This document shows, one piece after another, positions 1 to 9,013 of a DNA stretch of 64,000 nucleotides. Origin of the DNA: Paracoccus liaowanqingii (GTDB taxonomy: Bacteria > Pseudomonadota > Alphaproteobacteria > Rhodobacterales > Rhodobacteraceae); the NCBI RefSeq assembly GCF_004683865.2, contig NZ_CP038439.1:2544001-2608000 (forward strand). The letters are read 5' to 3'. Position 1 is the first letter of the stretch. Every line of letters starts with the position of its first letter. The position numbers and the translations under genes were made by a program. The notes under the pieces are model-generated. The model searched no databases and was not told the origin of the DNA. It worked only from the letters and a program-made list of their open reading frames with translations.

Positions 1-1
1 G

Positions 2-298
2 GCGGTGGGGGGCGTGTGGTTCGCCATCCAGCACAGCTATCGCAGCGGACAGACGCGCGAGGAGCTGGTCATGGACCGCAGCCGCCTGCAGATCCGCCGC
101 AACGATCCGGGCCGCCCCGAGCGGATCTGGCAGACCAACAGCTACTGGGTGCGTCCGGTCCTGCGCAAGGGACCGGTCGAGGCCTACCTGACCCTGTCGG
201 ACGGCCAGCGAGAGATCGAGCTGGGCGCCTTCCTGACGCCCGACGAACGCCGCAGCCTGTGCGACGAGCTGCTGCGTCGCCTGTCGCATCTGCGCTGA
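2..298 (+). CDS. DUF2244 family protein, C-terminal part (5' truncated by window edge)
   Basis: The frame is open from the first bases and ends at TGA 296-298, giving 98 residues with no start inside the window. The residues VWFAIQHSYRSG and YWVRPVL, followed by LGAFLTPDER, match the C-terminal half of DUF2244 (COG5488) proteins of Rhodobacteraceae. These are small membrane proteins of unknown function. The two transmembrane helices expected near the N-terminus would lie upstream of the window. No function can be inferred here. Confidence 0.75.
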   Translation, partial: AVGGVWFAIQHSYRSGQTREELVMDRSRLQIRRNDPGRPERIWQTNSYWVRPVLRKGPVEAYLTLSDGQREIELGAFLTPDERRSLCDELLRRLSHLR

Positions 299-337
299 TC
301 GGGAACAGGGCGCCGCGAACCGGCTATGCGCCCCGCG

Positions 338-526
338 TCACGTCCCGTCGACGCGATCGGGCAGGTCGTCGAGGTCGGTCGCGGCGATGTCCTGAAGTTC
401 GTCCTCGGACATGCTGTCATGCATGTCCTTCGATGCGCCCTTGAGGTCGCCGACCTTCGTCTCGCCACGCTTGGCGGAGAGGGCGGCGCCGGCGGCGCGC
501 TGCTGGGCCTTGGATCTGGCGGGCAT
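338..526 (-). CDS. DUF3008 family small basic protein
   Basis: This 62-residue protein starts MPARSKAQQRAAGAALSAKR and is rich in Ala, Lys, Arg and later Asp. It matches the DUF3008 family, whose members start MPAKSKAQQRAAGAALAAKR, continue with a KGASKxM motif, and have an acidic tail (here SEDELQDIA and DLPDRVDG). There is no membrane segment or signal peptide. The function of the family is unknown. It stands alone on the minus strand, convergent with the DUF2244 gene. Confidence 0.8.
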   Translation of the reverse strand: MPARSKAQQRAAGAALSAKRGETKVGDLKGASKDMHDSMSEDELQDIAATDLDDLPDRVDGT

Positions 527-570
527 GGGGTCACCTCCTGCCCGCCGAACGTGTCATCCGGCCGAAAGGT

Positions 571-1032
571 TCAGGCCAGCAGGCGGTCCTTGACCGCCGG
601 GCCCGCGGCGCCGAAATCCATCTGCCCGGCATGGCGTTCCTTCAGCGCGGCCATGACGCGGCCCATGTCGCGGATGCCCTCGGCCCCCAGGTCGGCGATG
701 GCCTTGTCGATGGCGGCCACGGTTTCCTCGGCGCTCATCTGGCGGGGCAGGTATTCCTGGATCACCAGGATTTCCTCTTCCTCCTTGGCGGCCAGTTCCA
801 GCCGCCCGCCCTCTTCATAGGCGCGGGCCGATTCCTGGCGCTGCTTGACCATGCGGGACAGGATCGCGATCAGGTCGGCCTCGGTCAGGGTGCCGTCCCC
901 GTCGCTGCCGCGCGCCGCGATCTCGCGGTCCTTGACGGCCGCCCCGATCAGGCGCAGCGTGGACAGACGAGAGCTGTTCCTGGCCTTCATCGCCTCCTTG
1001 GTCGCGGCTTGCAGCTTGGCTCGCAATTCCAT
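571..1032 (-). CDS. GatB/YqeY domain-containing protein
   Basis: A 153-residue protein starting MELRAKLQAATKEAMKARN, with the YqeY hallmarks STLRLIGAAVKDREI, a central VKQRQESA segment and a C-terminal GRVMAALKERHAGQMDF. The YqeY family is related to the tail domain of GatB, which binds tRNA in the amidotransferase. Stand-alone YqeY proteins have no settled function. An in-frame ATG 16 codons upstream would add a non-conserved stretch, so the ATG at 1032 is preferred. It is divergent from carA. Confidence 0.85.
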   Translation of the reverse strand: MELRAKLQAATKEAMKARNSSRLSTLRLIGAAVKDREIAARGSDGDGTLTEADLIAILSRMVKQRQESARAYEEGGRLELAAKEEEEILVIQEYLPRQMSAEETVAAIDKAIADLGAEGIRDMGRVMAALKERHAGQMDFGAAGPAVKDRLLA

Positions 1033-1130
1033 GATCGTCTCCGGATCCAGGGCGCGGAATGCGCCCGGAAAGACTGGCATCTAGCCCTGCCCGCGCCCGG
1101 GTTCAAGCGGCAGGCCCCCGCCGGGGCGGG

Positions 1131-1159
1131 TTGACCTTGCGGCGGCGCCCCACTATCCA
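1131..1159 (+). promoter_or_regulatory. sigma-70-type promoter for carA
   Basis: TTGACC at 1131-1136 and TATCCA at 1154-1159 are separated by exactly 17 bases, 30 bp before the carA ATG. A start near 1166 would leave a 5' leader of about 23 nt that contains the Shine-Dalgarno-like GAGGTG. Confidence 0.55.
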
Positions 1160-1188
1160 CCGCCTGATTTCACACCAGAGGTGCCGAC

Positions 1189-2337
<1,149 letters not shown>

Positions 2338-2361
2338 ACCGCTCCCGGGCGACGGATCTAA

Positions 2362-2382
2362 GCAGGGGCGGTCGGCCCCTGC
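2362..2382 (+). terminator. hairpin after carA
   Basis: GCAGGGGC (2362-2369), a five-base loop and GCCCCTGC (2375-2382) form a perfect 8-bp stem 24 bases after the carA stop. There is no T-run, so termination is plausible rather than certain. Confidence 0.4.
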
Positions 2383-2398
2383 CGCGCCGCGCTCCGGC

Positions 2399-2413
2399 TT
2401 AACCGGCTGTTAA
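2399..2413 (+). promoter_or_regulatory. CtrA-like box upstream of the glycosyltransferase
   Basis: TTAACCGGCTGTTAA is an exact TTAA-N7-TTAA, the alphaproteobacterial CtrA consensus. It sits inside a perfect inverted repeat (GCTTAAC, 5 bases, GTTAAGC, 2397-2415). It ends 43 bp before the ATG at 2457, where a promoter would be expected. Confidence 0.45.
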
Positions 2414-2456
2414 GCATCGCCATGCCAGATGAGGTCGATCCAACGGGGAATCGATC

Positions 2457-4760
2457 ATGGCCCAGCTTGCCTATCTGCCGCGTCCCGCCAACCTGCCCGA
2501 CCGGGCCGATCCTGCGGCGGGGCGACAGGGCGCCGTCGTGCTGCGCGGCCCCGCCCCCGGCACCCGCGATCCGCGCCCCCTGGGGCAGATCCTGCTGGAA
2601 GACGGGGCCATCACCCCGAACGATCTGCTGAAGGCCACCGTCGTCACGCAGCGCCACGGTTTGCGGCTTGGGCAGGTGCTGCTGGCGCAGGGGGCGGTCG
2701 CGCCGGACGCACTGACCCGCGCCCTGTCCCGGCAATGGCGCACCAGCTGCATCGACCCGACCGAAAGCCGCGCCGATCCGCGCCTGATCGACGTGGCGGG
2801 CGCGGGCTTTTGCCTGACGCACGGCCTGCTGCCGTGGCGGCGGATCGGCGGCGTCACCTGGATCGCCACCGCCCGCCCCGACGAATTCGCCGCCTGCCTG
2901 CCGCTGCTGCCGCCCGAGTTCGGCCATGTCCGGATGCTGCTGTGCAACGAGGATCAGGCGCAGGCCGCGGTCCTGACCTCGCGCGGCACCCGCCTGATCC
3001 GCGAGGCCGAGACGCGGGTGCCTGCCATGGAAAGCTGCCGCACGCAGAACCATGCCCGCACCGGACGGCTGGCTGCGGGGCTGCTGGCGCTGGCGCTTGT
3101 GGGCGTGGTCGCGGCGCCCGCGGTCCTGGTGGCGCTGCTGGCCGGATGGGCGGTCCTGACCCTGCTGACGCAGAGCGGGCTCAAGCTGCTGTCCTTCCTG
3201 GCCGCACGGCGTGTCCGGATCGAGGTCGAGGGGATCGCCCGGGCGCAGGTCGAGGCCGGGCAGCCGCCCGTGCCGGATGCCGCGCTGCCCGTGATCTCGG
3301 TCATGGTGCCGCTGTTCGAGGAAAGCGACGTGACGGGCAAGCTGGTCGCCCGGCTGGCGCGGCTGGCCTATCCGCGCGAGCTGACCGACATCCTGCTGGT
3401 CATCGAGGCCAGCGATCAGGTGACCGAGAAGGCGCTGGAGGGGGCCCGCCTGCCCGCCTGGATCCGGGTCATCCGGGTGCCCGACGGCCCGATCAAGACC
3501 AAGCCGCGGGCGTTGAACTATGCGCTGAACTTCTGCCGGGGCCAGATCGTGGGCATCTGGGACGCCGAGGACCGCCCCGATGCCGACCAGCTGCACAAGG
3601 TCGCCCACCGCTTCCGCACCGCCCCGCCCGAGGTGGCCTGCCTGCAGGGCGCGCTGGACTTCTACAACCCCCGCACCAACTGGCTGGCCCGCTGCTTCAC
3701 GGTCGAATATGCCAGCTGGTTCCGGGTGCTGCTGCCCGGTGTCGCGCGGCTTGGGCTGGTCGTGCCCCTGGGCGGCACCACGCTGTTCTTCCGCCGACCC
3801 CTGCTGGAACAGGTCGGGGCCTGGGACGCGTGGAACGTCACCGAGGATGCCGATCTGGGCGTCCGCCTGGCCCGGCGCGGCTATCGGACCGAGATCATCG
3901 ACACCACCACCGACGAAGAGGCCAACTGCCGGGGCCTGCCCTGGGTCAAGCAGCGGTCGCGCTGGCTCAAGGGTTACGCGATGACCTGGGGGGTCCACAT
4001 GCGCGATCCGGCGGCGCTCTATCGCGACCTGGGGGCGCGGCGCTTCTGGGGCTTCCAAGTACAGTTCCTCGGCGCACTGTCGCAATACCTGATGGCCCCG
4101 GTGCTGTGGAGCTTCTGGCTTCTGGCCTTCGGCCTGCCCCACCCGCTGCGCGCGCCCTTGGAAAGCAGCCTGGGGGACTGGGCGGTGATGGGGCTTTTCT
4201 GCCTGTTCATCGGCTCCGAGGCGCTGGCCATCTTCGTGGGCATGCGCGCGGTCCGGGGCAGCAAGCACCGCCATCTGCTGCCTTGGGTGCCGACGCTGCA
4301 TTTCTACCACCCGCTTGGCTGCCTTGCCGGCTGGAAGGCCATCTACGAGGTGGTGACCAAGCCCTTCTACTGGGACAAGACCGCCCACGGGCTTTTCGTC
4401 GAGGCCGCCGATCAGCCCTCACCCCCGGCCTCGTCTCGCTGCCCGTCCTGGGCCAGATCGGCGGACGCTCGCTGTCCGAGGTCGCAGCCGAACTGCAGGA
4501 GACCGCCCAGCACGCCAGCGATGCGGACGAGATGTCGCACGGCGCGGGGTTTTCCAAAGGACAGGGATCTGGCGACGGACCTGCACCGCGGGATGCGGCA
4601 CCGGTGGATGGTGCCGCCAATGATCGGGAGGAGGCTGCGGAACACCGCCAGAGCGGCGACCGGCACCAGTCCATGGCGCAGCGGTGAGCGTGATGATTCG
4701 CGCAGGGTTGTCTTTGCGCCCGCTTTACGAGGGGAGGGGGCAGTTCAAGATAAGCCGTGA
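2457..4760 (+). CDS. membrane glycosyltransferase family 2 with N-terminal MshEN (GspE_N) domain; probable frameshift at the C-terminus
   Basis: Residues about 40-95 hold two MshEN-type repeats (LGQILLEDGAITPNDLL and LGQVLLAQGAVAPDALTRAL), a fold known to bind c-di-GMP in related proteins. Two hydrophobic helices follow near 200-240, then a GT2 domain (about 275-520) with EASDQ, DAEDRPD, TEDADLG and QRSRWLKG, then further membrane helices. It probably transfers or polymerises a sugar for an exopolysaccharide, with the catalytic domain in the cytoplasm. After about residue 655 the residues become improbable and GC3 drops. The frame one base away stays coding-like and stops at 4687, so one base is probably missing near the C5 tract at 4422-4426. 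The repaired protein would have about 743 residues. The product sugar is unknown. Confidence 0.85.
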   Translation: MAQLAYLPRPANLPDRADPAAGRQGAVVLRGPAPGTRDPRPLGQILLEDGAITPNDLLKATVVTQRHGLRLGQVLLAQGAVAPDALTRALSRQWRTSCIDPTESRADPRLIDVAGAGFCLTHGLLPWRRIGGVTWIATARPDEFAACLPLLPPEFGHVRMLLCNEDQAQAAVLTSRGTRLIREAETRVPAMESCRTQNHARTGRLAAGLLALALVGVVAAPAVLVALLAGWAVLTLLTQSGLKLLSFLAARRVRIEVEGIARAQVEAGQPPVPDAALPVISVMVPLFEESDVTGKLVARLARLAYPRELTDILLVIEASDQVTEKALEGARLPAWIRVIRVPDGPIKTKPRALNYALNFCRGQIVGIWDAEDRPDADQLHKVAHRFRTAPPEVACLQGALDFYNPRTNWLARCFTVEYASWFRVLLPGVARLGLVVPLGGTTLFFRRPLLEQVGAWDAWNVTEDADLGVRLARRGYRTEIIDTTTDEEANCRGLPWVKQRSRWLKGYAMTWGVHMRDPAALYRDLGARRFWGFQVQFLGALSQYLMAPVLWSFWLLAFGLPHPLRAPLESSLGDWAVMGLFCLFIGSEALAIFVGMRAVRGSKHRHLLPWVPTLHFYHPLGCLAGWKAIYEVVTKPFYWDKTAHGLFVEAADQPSPPASSRCPSWARSADARCPRSQPNCRRPPSTPAMRTRCRTARGFPKDRDLATDLHRGMRHRWMVPPMIGRRLRNTARAATGTSPWRSGERDDSRRVVFAPALRGEGAVQDKP

Positions 4761-4833
4761 AGGAACACCGACGTTCGACAAACTCGCGTGCCGGCGCAGG
4801 CTTTCAGCATCTGGCTTCGGGCATCTGGCCTCG

Positions 4834-4896
4834 GGCTTCGGGCTTCGGGCTTCGGGCTTCGGGCTTCGGGCTTCGGGCTTCGGGCTTCGGGCTTCG
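4834..4896. repeat. tandem heptamer array, 9 perfect copies of GGCTTCG
   Basis: Nine head-to-tail copies of GGCTTCG run without a mismatch from 4834 to 4896. They are preceded from about 4805 by decayed copies (GGCTTCGGGCATCTGGCCTC). The array lies in the 251-bp gap between the glycosyltransferase and the 3' end of glnE. Three units make 21 bases, so every frame stays open across it and short spurious frames appear. I see no gene, promoter or terminator in the rest of the gap (4761-5011). Confidence 0.9.
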
Positions 4897-5011
4897 GAGG
4901 AACCACCTGAAGACAGGCAGCGCCAAGAGCGCCTCGGAGCCCGATCTCTGCGGTTGCCCCTCAAGCAGGGACCTTGCCTCGACGCATCTGCCCGCCTTAC
5001 CTGCGCCCTGA

Positions 5012-7807
5012 TCACGGATCGGGCGGAGGCAGGTGGTCCTCGATCAGCTGGCGGGCAGTATCGACCTGCCGGGCCAAGGCCGCGCGCAGGGCCTCGGGGC
5101 TGGCGGCATCGACCTCGCGCAGCAGGAACGCCTGGCCGCCGCGTCCGATCTCGTCCATGTCCAGCGGGCGGTCCGTCAGCAGGCGCACCGCCGCATGCAG
5201 GCCCCAGAGCGCCCGCCAGGCCGAGGACAGGCCGTCGGCCACCTGCGGGCTCAGCAGCCCGGCCCGGCGGCCCGCGCGCAACTGCGCCAGCGTGCCATGG
5301 GCGGGATCCCCGGCCCGAAGCGCGCAGCTTTGCGCCAGAAGGTCGATGTCCTGCAGCCGCCCCGGCCCCTGCCGCGCGTCATGGGCGCCATGGGCGGGCT
5401 TGGCCGCGAACAGGCGGGCGCGCATCTGCGCCAGGTCGGGCAGGACGCGGGCGTCGCCCCCGCGCCGGGTCAGGATCCGGCGGCGCAGCGCCTCGATCTG
5501 CTGGGCCAGGGCGGGGGCATCCGCGCCGATCCGGGCGACGGCGCGGGCGCGGGTCAGGGCCAGATGCTCCCATGTCCAGGCCTCGTCCATCTGATATGCC
5601 TCGAAGCTTTCGATCGCGGTGGCGACCGGCCCCTGCCGGCCCGAGGGGCGCAGGCGCATGTCGACCTCGTAGAGCCGCCCCTGCGCCGTGGGGGCGGACA
5701 GGGCGGTGACCATCGCCTGCGTCAGCCGCGCGTAATAGGGCCGCGTGGCCAGCGGGCGCGGTCCATCCGAGGACTCGACCCCGTCCGCGTCATAGATGAC
5801 GATCAGGTCCAGGTCGGACCCGGCATTCAGCACCCGCGCGCCAAGCGAGCCCATGCCCAGCACCACCGCGCCCCGCCCCGGCGGCGGGCCGTGGCGGCGG
5901 GCGAAGTCGGCGGCGGTCACCGGGAACAGCGCAGCGATGCAGGCGCCCGCCAGATCGGCATATTGCGCGGCGGCCTCCTCGGCGCCGATCAGGCCGCGCA
6001 GGTGATGCACGCCGCTGCGGAACTGCCATTCATGCGCCCATCGCCGCGCGGCATCCAAGGCCCGCTCGTAGCCGCCGCCGGGCTGGGTCAGGGCGCGCTG
6101 CAGGGCGCGGTCCAGTTCGGCCTGCAACCCCGCCTCGCCGGGCCAGGGGGCGAAGAAGCTGCCCGCCAGCACCGCCTCCAGCACCGACGGGTGGCGCGCC
6201 AGATAGGCGGCCAGCGCAGGCGCCGTGCCGCAGATGTCGACCAGCAGGTCGATCAGCTGGGGATTGGCCTCGAACAGCGAGAAGAGCTGCACCCCGGCGG
6301 GCAGGCCCGACAGGAAGCTGTCGAAGCGCGCCAGCGCCTCGGCCGGATGGCCCGCGCGTGCCATGCGCGACAGCAGCGGCGCCTCGATCCGGCGGAAGAT
6401 CTGCCGGGCGCGGTCGGACCGCAGCGCGGGATAGTCCTGCCAGCGGTCGATGATCGCCTGCGCGGCGTCCGACAGGGGGGGCCGGTCCTCGGTCGGCTCG
6501 GAAGGGGCGAAGAACCGTTCGGTCAGGCCATGCACCCGCTCCAGCCGGGTCTTGAGAGCGGTGGCCCAGGCCTGCGGATCGGCCTCGCCCATCAGGGCGG
6601 CGATGATGCGCAGGCCGGGGCCGTCCTTGGGCAGGACGTGGGTCTGGGCGTCGTTCACCATCTGGATGCGGTGCTCGATGTCGCGGTGGCGGCGGTAGTG
6701 GTCGGTCAGTTCCGCCGCCACATCGGCGGGGATCCAGCCCTTGGCGGCCAGCGCGGCCAGCCCGCCGACCGTGTCGCGGGCGCGCAGGTCCGGGTCGCGC
6801 CCGCCGGCGATCAGCTGGCGGGTCTGGGTGAAAAACTCAATCTCGCGGATGCCGCCGCGGCCCAGCTTCATGTCATGGCCCGCGACCTCCAGCCGCCCGC
6901 CCAGTCCCTTGTGGTCGCGGATGCGCAGCCGCATGTCATGGGCGTCCTGGATCGCCGCGAAGTCCAGATGCTTGCGCCAGATGAAGGGACGCAACTCGCG
7001 CAGGAACCGCTCGCCCGCCGCGATGTCGCCCGCCGCCGCGCGGGCCTTGATGAAGGCCGCGCGTTCCCAAGTCCGCCCCTCGGCCTCGTAATAGGCCAGC
7101 GCCGCGGCGGCCGAGATGCAGACCGGCGTCACCGAGGCATCGGGCCGAAGCCGCAGGTCGGTGCGGAAGACATAGCCGTGCTCGGTCACGTCCGACAGGG
7201 TGCCGGCCATCTTGCGGGTCGCACGGATCAGGGCTGCACGAGCCTCGGCCTGATCGGCCTCGGGATAGGCGGTCTCGTCGAAGAGCACGATCAGGTCGAT
7301 GTCCGAGCTGTAGTTCAGTTCTCGCGCCCCGCCCTTGCCCATGGCCAGCGCGAAGATGCCGCCCGCATCGGCCCCGGTGGCGGGCAGCTTGCCGCGCGCG
7401 ACCTCGGCCCGGACATGGGCACGCAGGGCCAGGTCGACGGCGCGGTCAGCCAGGTCGGACAGGGCGGCGGTCACCTGCTCCAGCGGCCAGACGCCGCCCA
7501 GATCGGCCAGCGCGGCCTGCAGCGCCACGCGGCGCTTGGCCCGGCGCAGGCCGACCGACAGGGCGGCCGCGTCCAGATCGTCGAAGCCCGCCGTCTCGCG
7601 CGCCACCACGTCGTCATGATCCAGCGCGCCGGGCAGCCAGGCGGCCTCGCGCCGGATCAGGTCGGCCAGATAGGGGCTGGAGCCCGCGACGCCCGCGACC
7701 AGATCGCGCAGCCTCTGGGGCAGGTCGGGACAGAGCGCCGCGGCATCGGCCCCGCGGGCGGGGTCGACGGGCAGCGGCCGGCGGGTGATGCGGTCGGAAA
7801 AGCTCAT
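5012..7807 (-). CDS. glnE: bifunctional glutamine-synthetase adenylyltransferase/deadenylylase
   Basis: GlnE attaches AMP to glutamine synthetase and removes it, according to the glutamine level signalled by PII. The 931-residue length fits. There are two nucleotidyltransferase domains: an N-terminal deadenylylase half with SSDIDLIVLFDE, and a C-terminal adenylyltransferase half with GSDLDLIVIYDADG. The central DMKLGRGGIREIEFFTQ motif is the family signature. I chose the ATG at 7807 (MSFSDRITRR) because the upstream in-frame extension is unlike the family and crosses the bpt promoter. The gene is divergent from bpt. Confidence 0.95.
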   Translation of the reverse strand: MSFSDRITRRPLPVDPARGADAAALCPDLPQRLRDLVAGVAGSSPYLADLIRREAAWLPGALDHDDVVARETAGFDDLDAAALSVGLRRAKRRVALQAALADLGGVWPLEQVTAALSDLADRAVDLALRAHVRAEVARGKLPATGADAGGIFALAMGKGGARELNYSSDIDLIVLFDETAYPEADQAEARAALIRATRKMAGTLSDVTEHGYVFRTDLRLRPDASVTPVCISAAAALAYYEAEGRTWERAAFIKARAAAGDIAAGERFLRELRPFIWRKHLDFAAIQDAHDMRLRIRDHKGLGGRLEVAGHDMKLGRGGIREIEFFTQTRQLIAGGRDPDLRARDTVGGLAALAAKGWIPADVAAELTDHYRRHRDIEHRIQMVNDAQTHVLPKDGPGLRIIAALMGEADPQAWATALKTRLERVHGLTERFFAPSEPTEDRPPLSDAAQAIIDRWQDYPALRSDRARQIFRRIEAPLLSRMARAGHPAEALARFDSFLSGLPAGVQLFSLFEANPQLIDLLVDICGTAPALAAYLARHPSVLEAVLAGSFFAPWPGEAGLQAELDRALQRALTQPGGGYERALDAARRWAHEWQFRSGVHHLRGLIGAEEAAAQYADLAGACIAALFPVTAADFARRHGPPPGRGAVVLGMGSLGARVLNAGSDLDLIVIYDADGVESSDGPRPLATRPYYARLTQAMVTALSAPTAQGRLYEVDMRLRPSGRQGPVATAIESFEAYQMDEAWTWEHLALTRARAVARIGADAPALAQQIEALRRRILTRRGGDARVLPDLAQMRARLFAAKPAHGAHDARQGPGRLQDIDLLAQSCALRAGDPAHGTLAQLRAGRRAGLLSPQVADGLSSAWRALWGLHAAVRLLTDRPLDMDEIGRGGQAFLLREVDAASPEALRAALARQVDTARQLIEDHLPPPDP

Positions 7808-7882
7808 GCCCGCCACCTTAGGCGCCGCCGCCCCGCCGTCAACGCCAAGCCGGGTGGGTGGGTGCGCGTACGCTTTCGGCGC

Positions 7883-7911
7883 TTGGCCTGTCCGGCAAAG
7901 GTTGCTAGGCT
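7883..7911 (+). promoter_or_regulatory. sigma-70-type promoter for bpt
   Basis: TTGGCC (7883-7888) and TAGGCT (7906-7911) are separated by 17 bases, 76 bp downstream of the divergent glnE start. Transcription would begin near 7918 and give an 80-nt leader carrying the short frame described next. Confidence 0.4.
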
Positions 7912-7954
7912 CTGGCCGACACACGCCCTGCGAAACGGACCTCGCAACCCCCGC

Positions 7955-7999
7955 ATGACCCGCCGTAACCTGACCAGAAGCCGCAAGGGGCGCGCCTGA
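7955..7999 (+). CDS. possible leader peptide upstream of bpt
   Basis: The 14-codon frame [14 protein letters not shown] contains five Arg and one Lys. Its TGA (7997-7999) overlaps the bpt ATG by one base. It lies between the predicted promoter and bpt, so it could couple or tune translation of the aminoacyl-transferase. Nothing proves that it is translated. The run could also be chance in a leader of this composition. Confidence 0.25.
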   Translation: MTRRNLTRSRKGRA

Positions 8000-8838
8000 T
8001 GCGCCATACGTTGCCCCATGCGCCGCAGTTCTACGTCACGGCGCCCCAGCCCTGCCCCTATCTGCACGGTCGCGCGGAACGCAAGCTGTTCACCGCGCTG
8101 CAGGGCGACAATGCGGGCGATCTGAACAACGCCCTGTCGCGGCAGGGGTTTCGCCGGTCGCAGAACGTCCTCTATCGGCCCAGCTGCGAAAGCTGCGTGG
8201 CCTGCATGTCGGCGCGCATCCGGGTCGCGGATTTCCAGCCCTCGCGCACGCAGCGCCGCATCCGCGCGCGCAACGCGCCCCTGCGGCGGCTGGCCACCAG
8301 TGCCTGGGCGACCGAGGAGCAGTTCGAGCTGTTCCGCCGCTATCTGGACAGCCGTCATGCGGATGGCGGCATGGCCGACATGGACATCTTCGAATTCGCC
8401 GCGATGATCGAGGAGACCCCGGTCAAGACGCGTGTCATCGAATACCGCTGCAGCGACGACGCCATGCCCGACCTGGCCAAGGGCGACGACCATCTGGCGG
8501 GGGTCTGCCTGACCGACGTGCTGGATGACGGGCTGAGCCTGGTCTACAGCTTCTACGACCCGCTGCTGCGCCCGGCCAGCATCGGCACCTACATCATCCT
8601 GGACCATATCGAGATCGCGCGGGCGGCGAACCTGCCCTACGTCTATCTGGGCTATTGGGTGCCGGGCAGCCGCAAGATGGACTACAAGGCCCGCTTCGGC
8701 GCGCTGGAGATCTACAAGGGCGGGGTCTGGCAGGATATCGGCAGCCCCGAGGCCCATTCCAACGAGGCCCACCCCCTGTCCGTCGATCCGATCGTCGAGC
8801 AGGTGGCCCGGATCGCGCTACCGCAGTCGGACCGGTAA
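7999..8838 (+). CDS. bpt: aspartate/glutamate leucyltransferase (arginyltransferase family)
   Basis: Bpt moves leucine from Leu-tRNA to the N-terminal Asp or Glu of proteins, marking them for ClpAP degradation in the N-degron pathway. The 279 residues match the family. The N-terminal domain contains the four-Cys region [17 protein letters not shown], and the C-terminal domain contains [16 protein letters not shown] and [15 protein letters not shown]. An AAGGGG Shine-Dalgarno lies 8 bases before the ATG at 7999. It follows a possible basic leader peptide and is divergent from glnE. Confidence 0.95.
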   Translation: MRHTLPHAPQFYVTAPQPCPYLHGRAERKLFTALQGDNAGDLNNALSRQGFRRSQNVLYRPSCESCVACMSARIRVADFQPSRTQRRIRARNAPLRRLATSAWATEEQFELFRRYLDSRHADGGMADMDIFEFAAMIEETPVKTRVIEYRCSDDAMPDLAKGDDHLAGVCLTDVLDDGLSLVYSFYDPLLRPASIGTYIILDHIEIARAANLPYVYLGYWVPGSRKMDYKARFGALEIYKGGVWQDIGSPEAHSNEAHPLSVDPIVEQVARIALPQSDR

Positions 8839-8921
8839 CGACGGGCCATCGCGGCGACCTAAACCGCGAAATAAAATTTCAAATTGCCCGCCTCCTGCGT
8901 CACTTTATCCGCCGATCCCCA

Positions 8922-8950
8922 TTGACCCTGCCAGTTGGCGACCCTAGTTT
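8922..8950 (+). promoter_or_regulatory. sigma-70-type promoter for ilvBN
   Basis: TTGACC (8922-8927) and TAGTTT (8945-8950) have a 17-base spacer. A start near 8957 gives a leader of about 57 nt containing two competing stem-loops before the ilvB ATG at 9014. Confidence 0.55.
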
Positions 8951-8953
8951 GCG

Positions 8954-8995
8954 CCGACGTCGGGTCAGGGATCGTCCCGTCCGACGGGTATTTTT
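8954..8995 (+). promoter_or_regulatory. possible attenuator in the ilvB leader
   Basis: CCCG (8976-8979), a 5-base loop and CGGG (8985-8988) are followed by TATTTTT, the form of an intrinsic terminator. Upstream CGTCGG (8958-8963) can pair with CCGACG (8981-8986), which would break that terminator hairpin. A palindrome CCGACGTCGG also spans 8954-8963. The stems are short. No leader peptide rich in Leu, Val or Ile is visible, so the signal would be something other than classical ribosome stalling. Confidence 0.35.
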
Positions 8996-9013
8996 GATGG
9001 ATGGAGCAAGGCA

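Noticed and set aside
4412..4666. Minus-strand gene at the end of the glycosyltransferase
   Set aside because: An 84-codon frame starts MPVAALAVFRSLLPI but has no recognisable family, no Shine-Dalgarno and overlaps the likely coding plus strand.
4760..5011. CRISPR array
   Set aside because: The repeated unit is 7 bases with no spacers, so it is a simple tandem repeat.
5033..7999. A 988-codon open frame on the plus strand opposite glnE
   Set aside because: It is the antisense shadow of a GC-rich gene. Its residues are rich in Gln, Arg, Gly and Ala without a domain, and glnE is clear on the other strand.
8839..8957. Leader peptide rich in branched-chain residues before ilvB
   Set aside because: No ATG-started frame exists there; a possible TTG-started frame holds no Leu/Val/Ile run.
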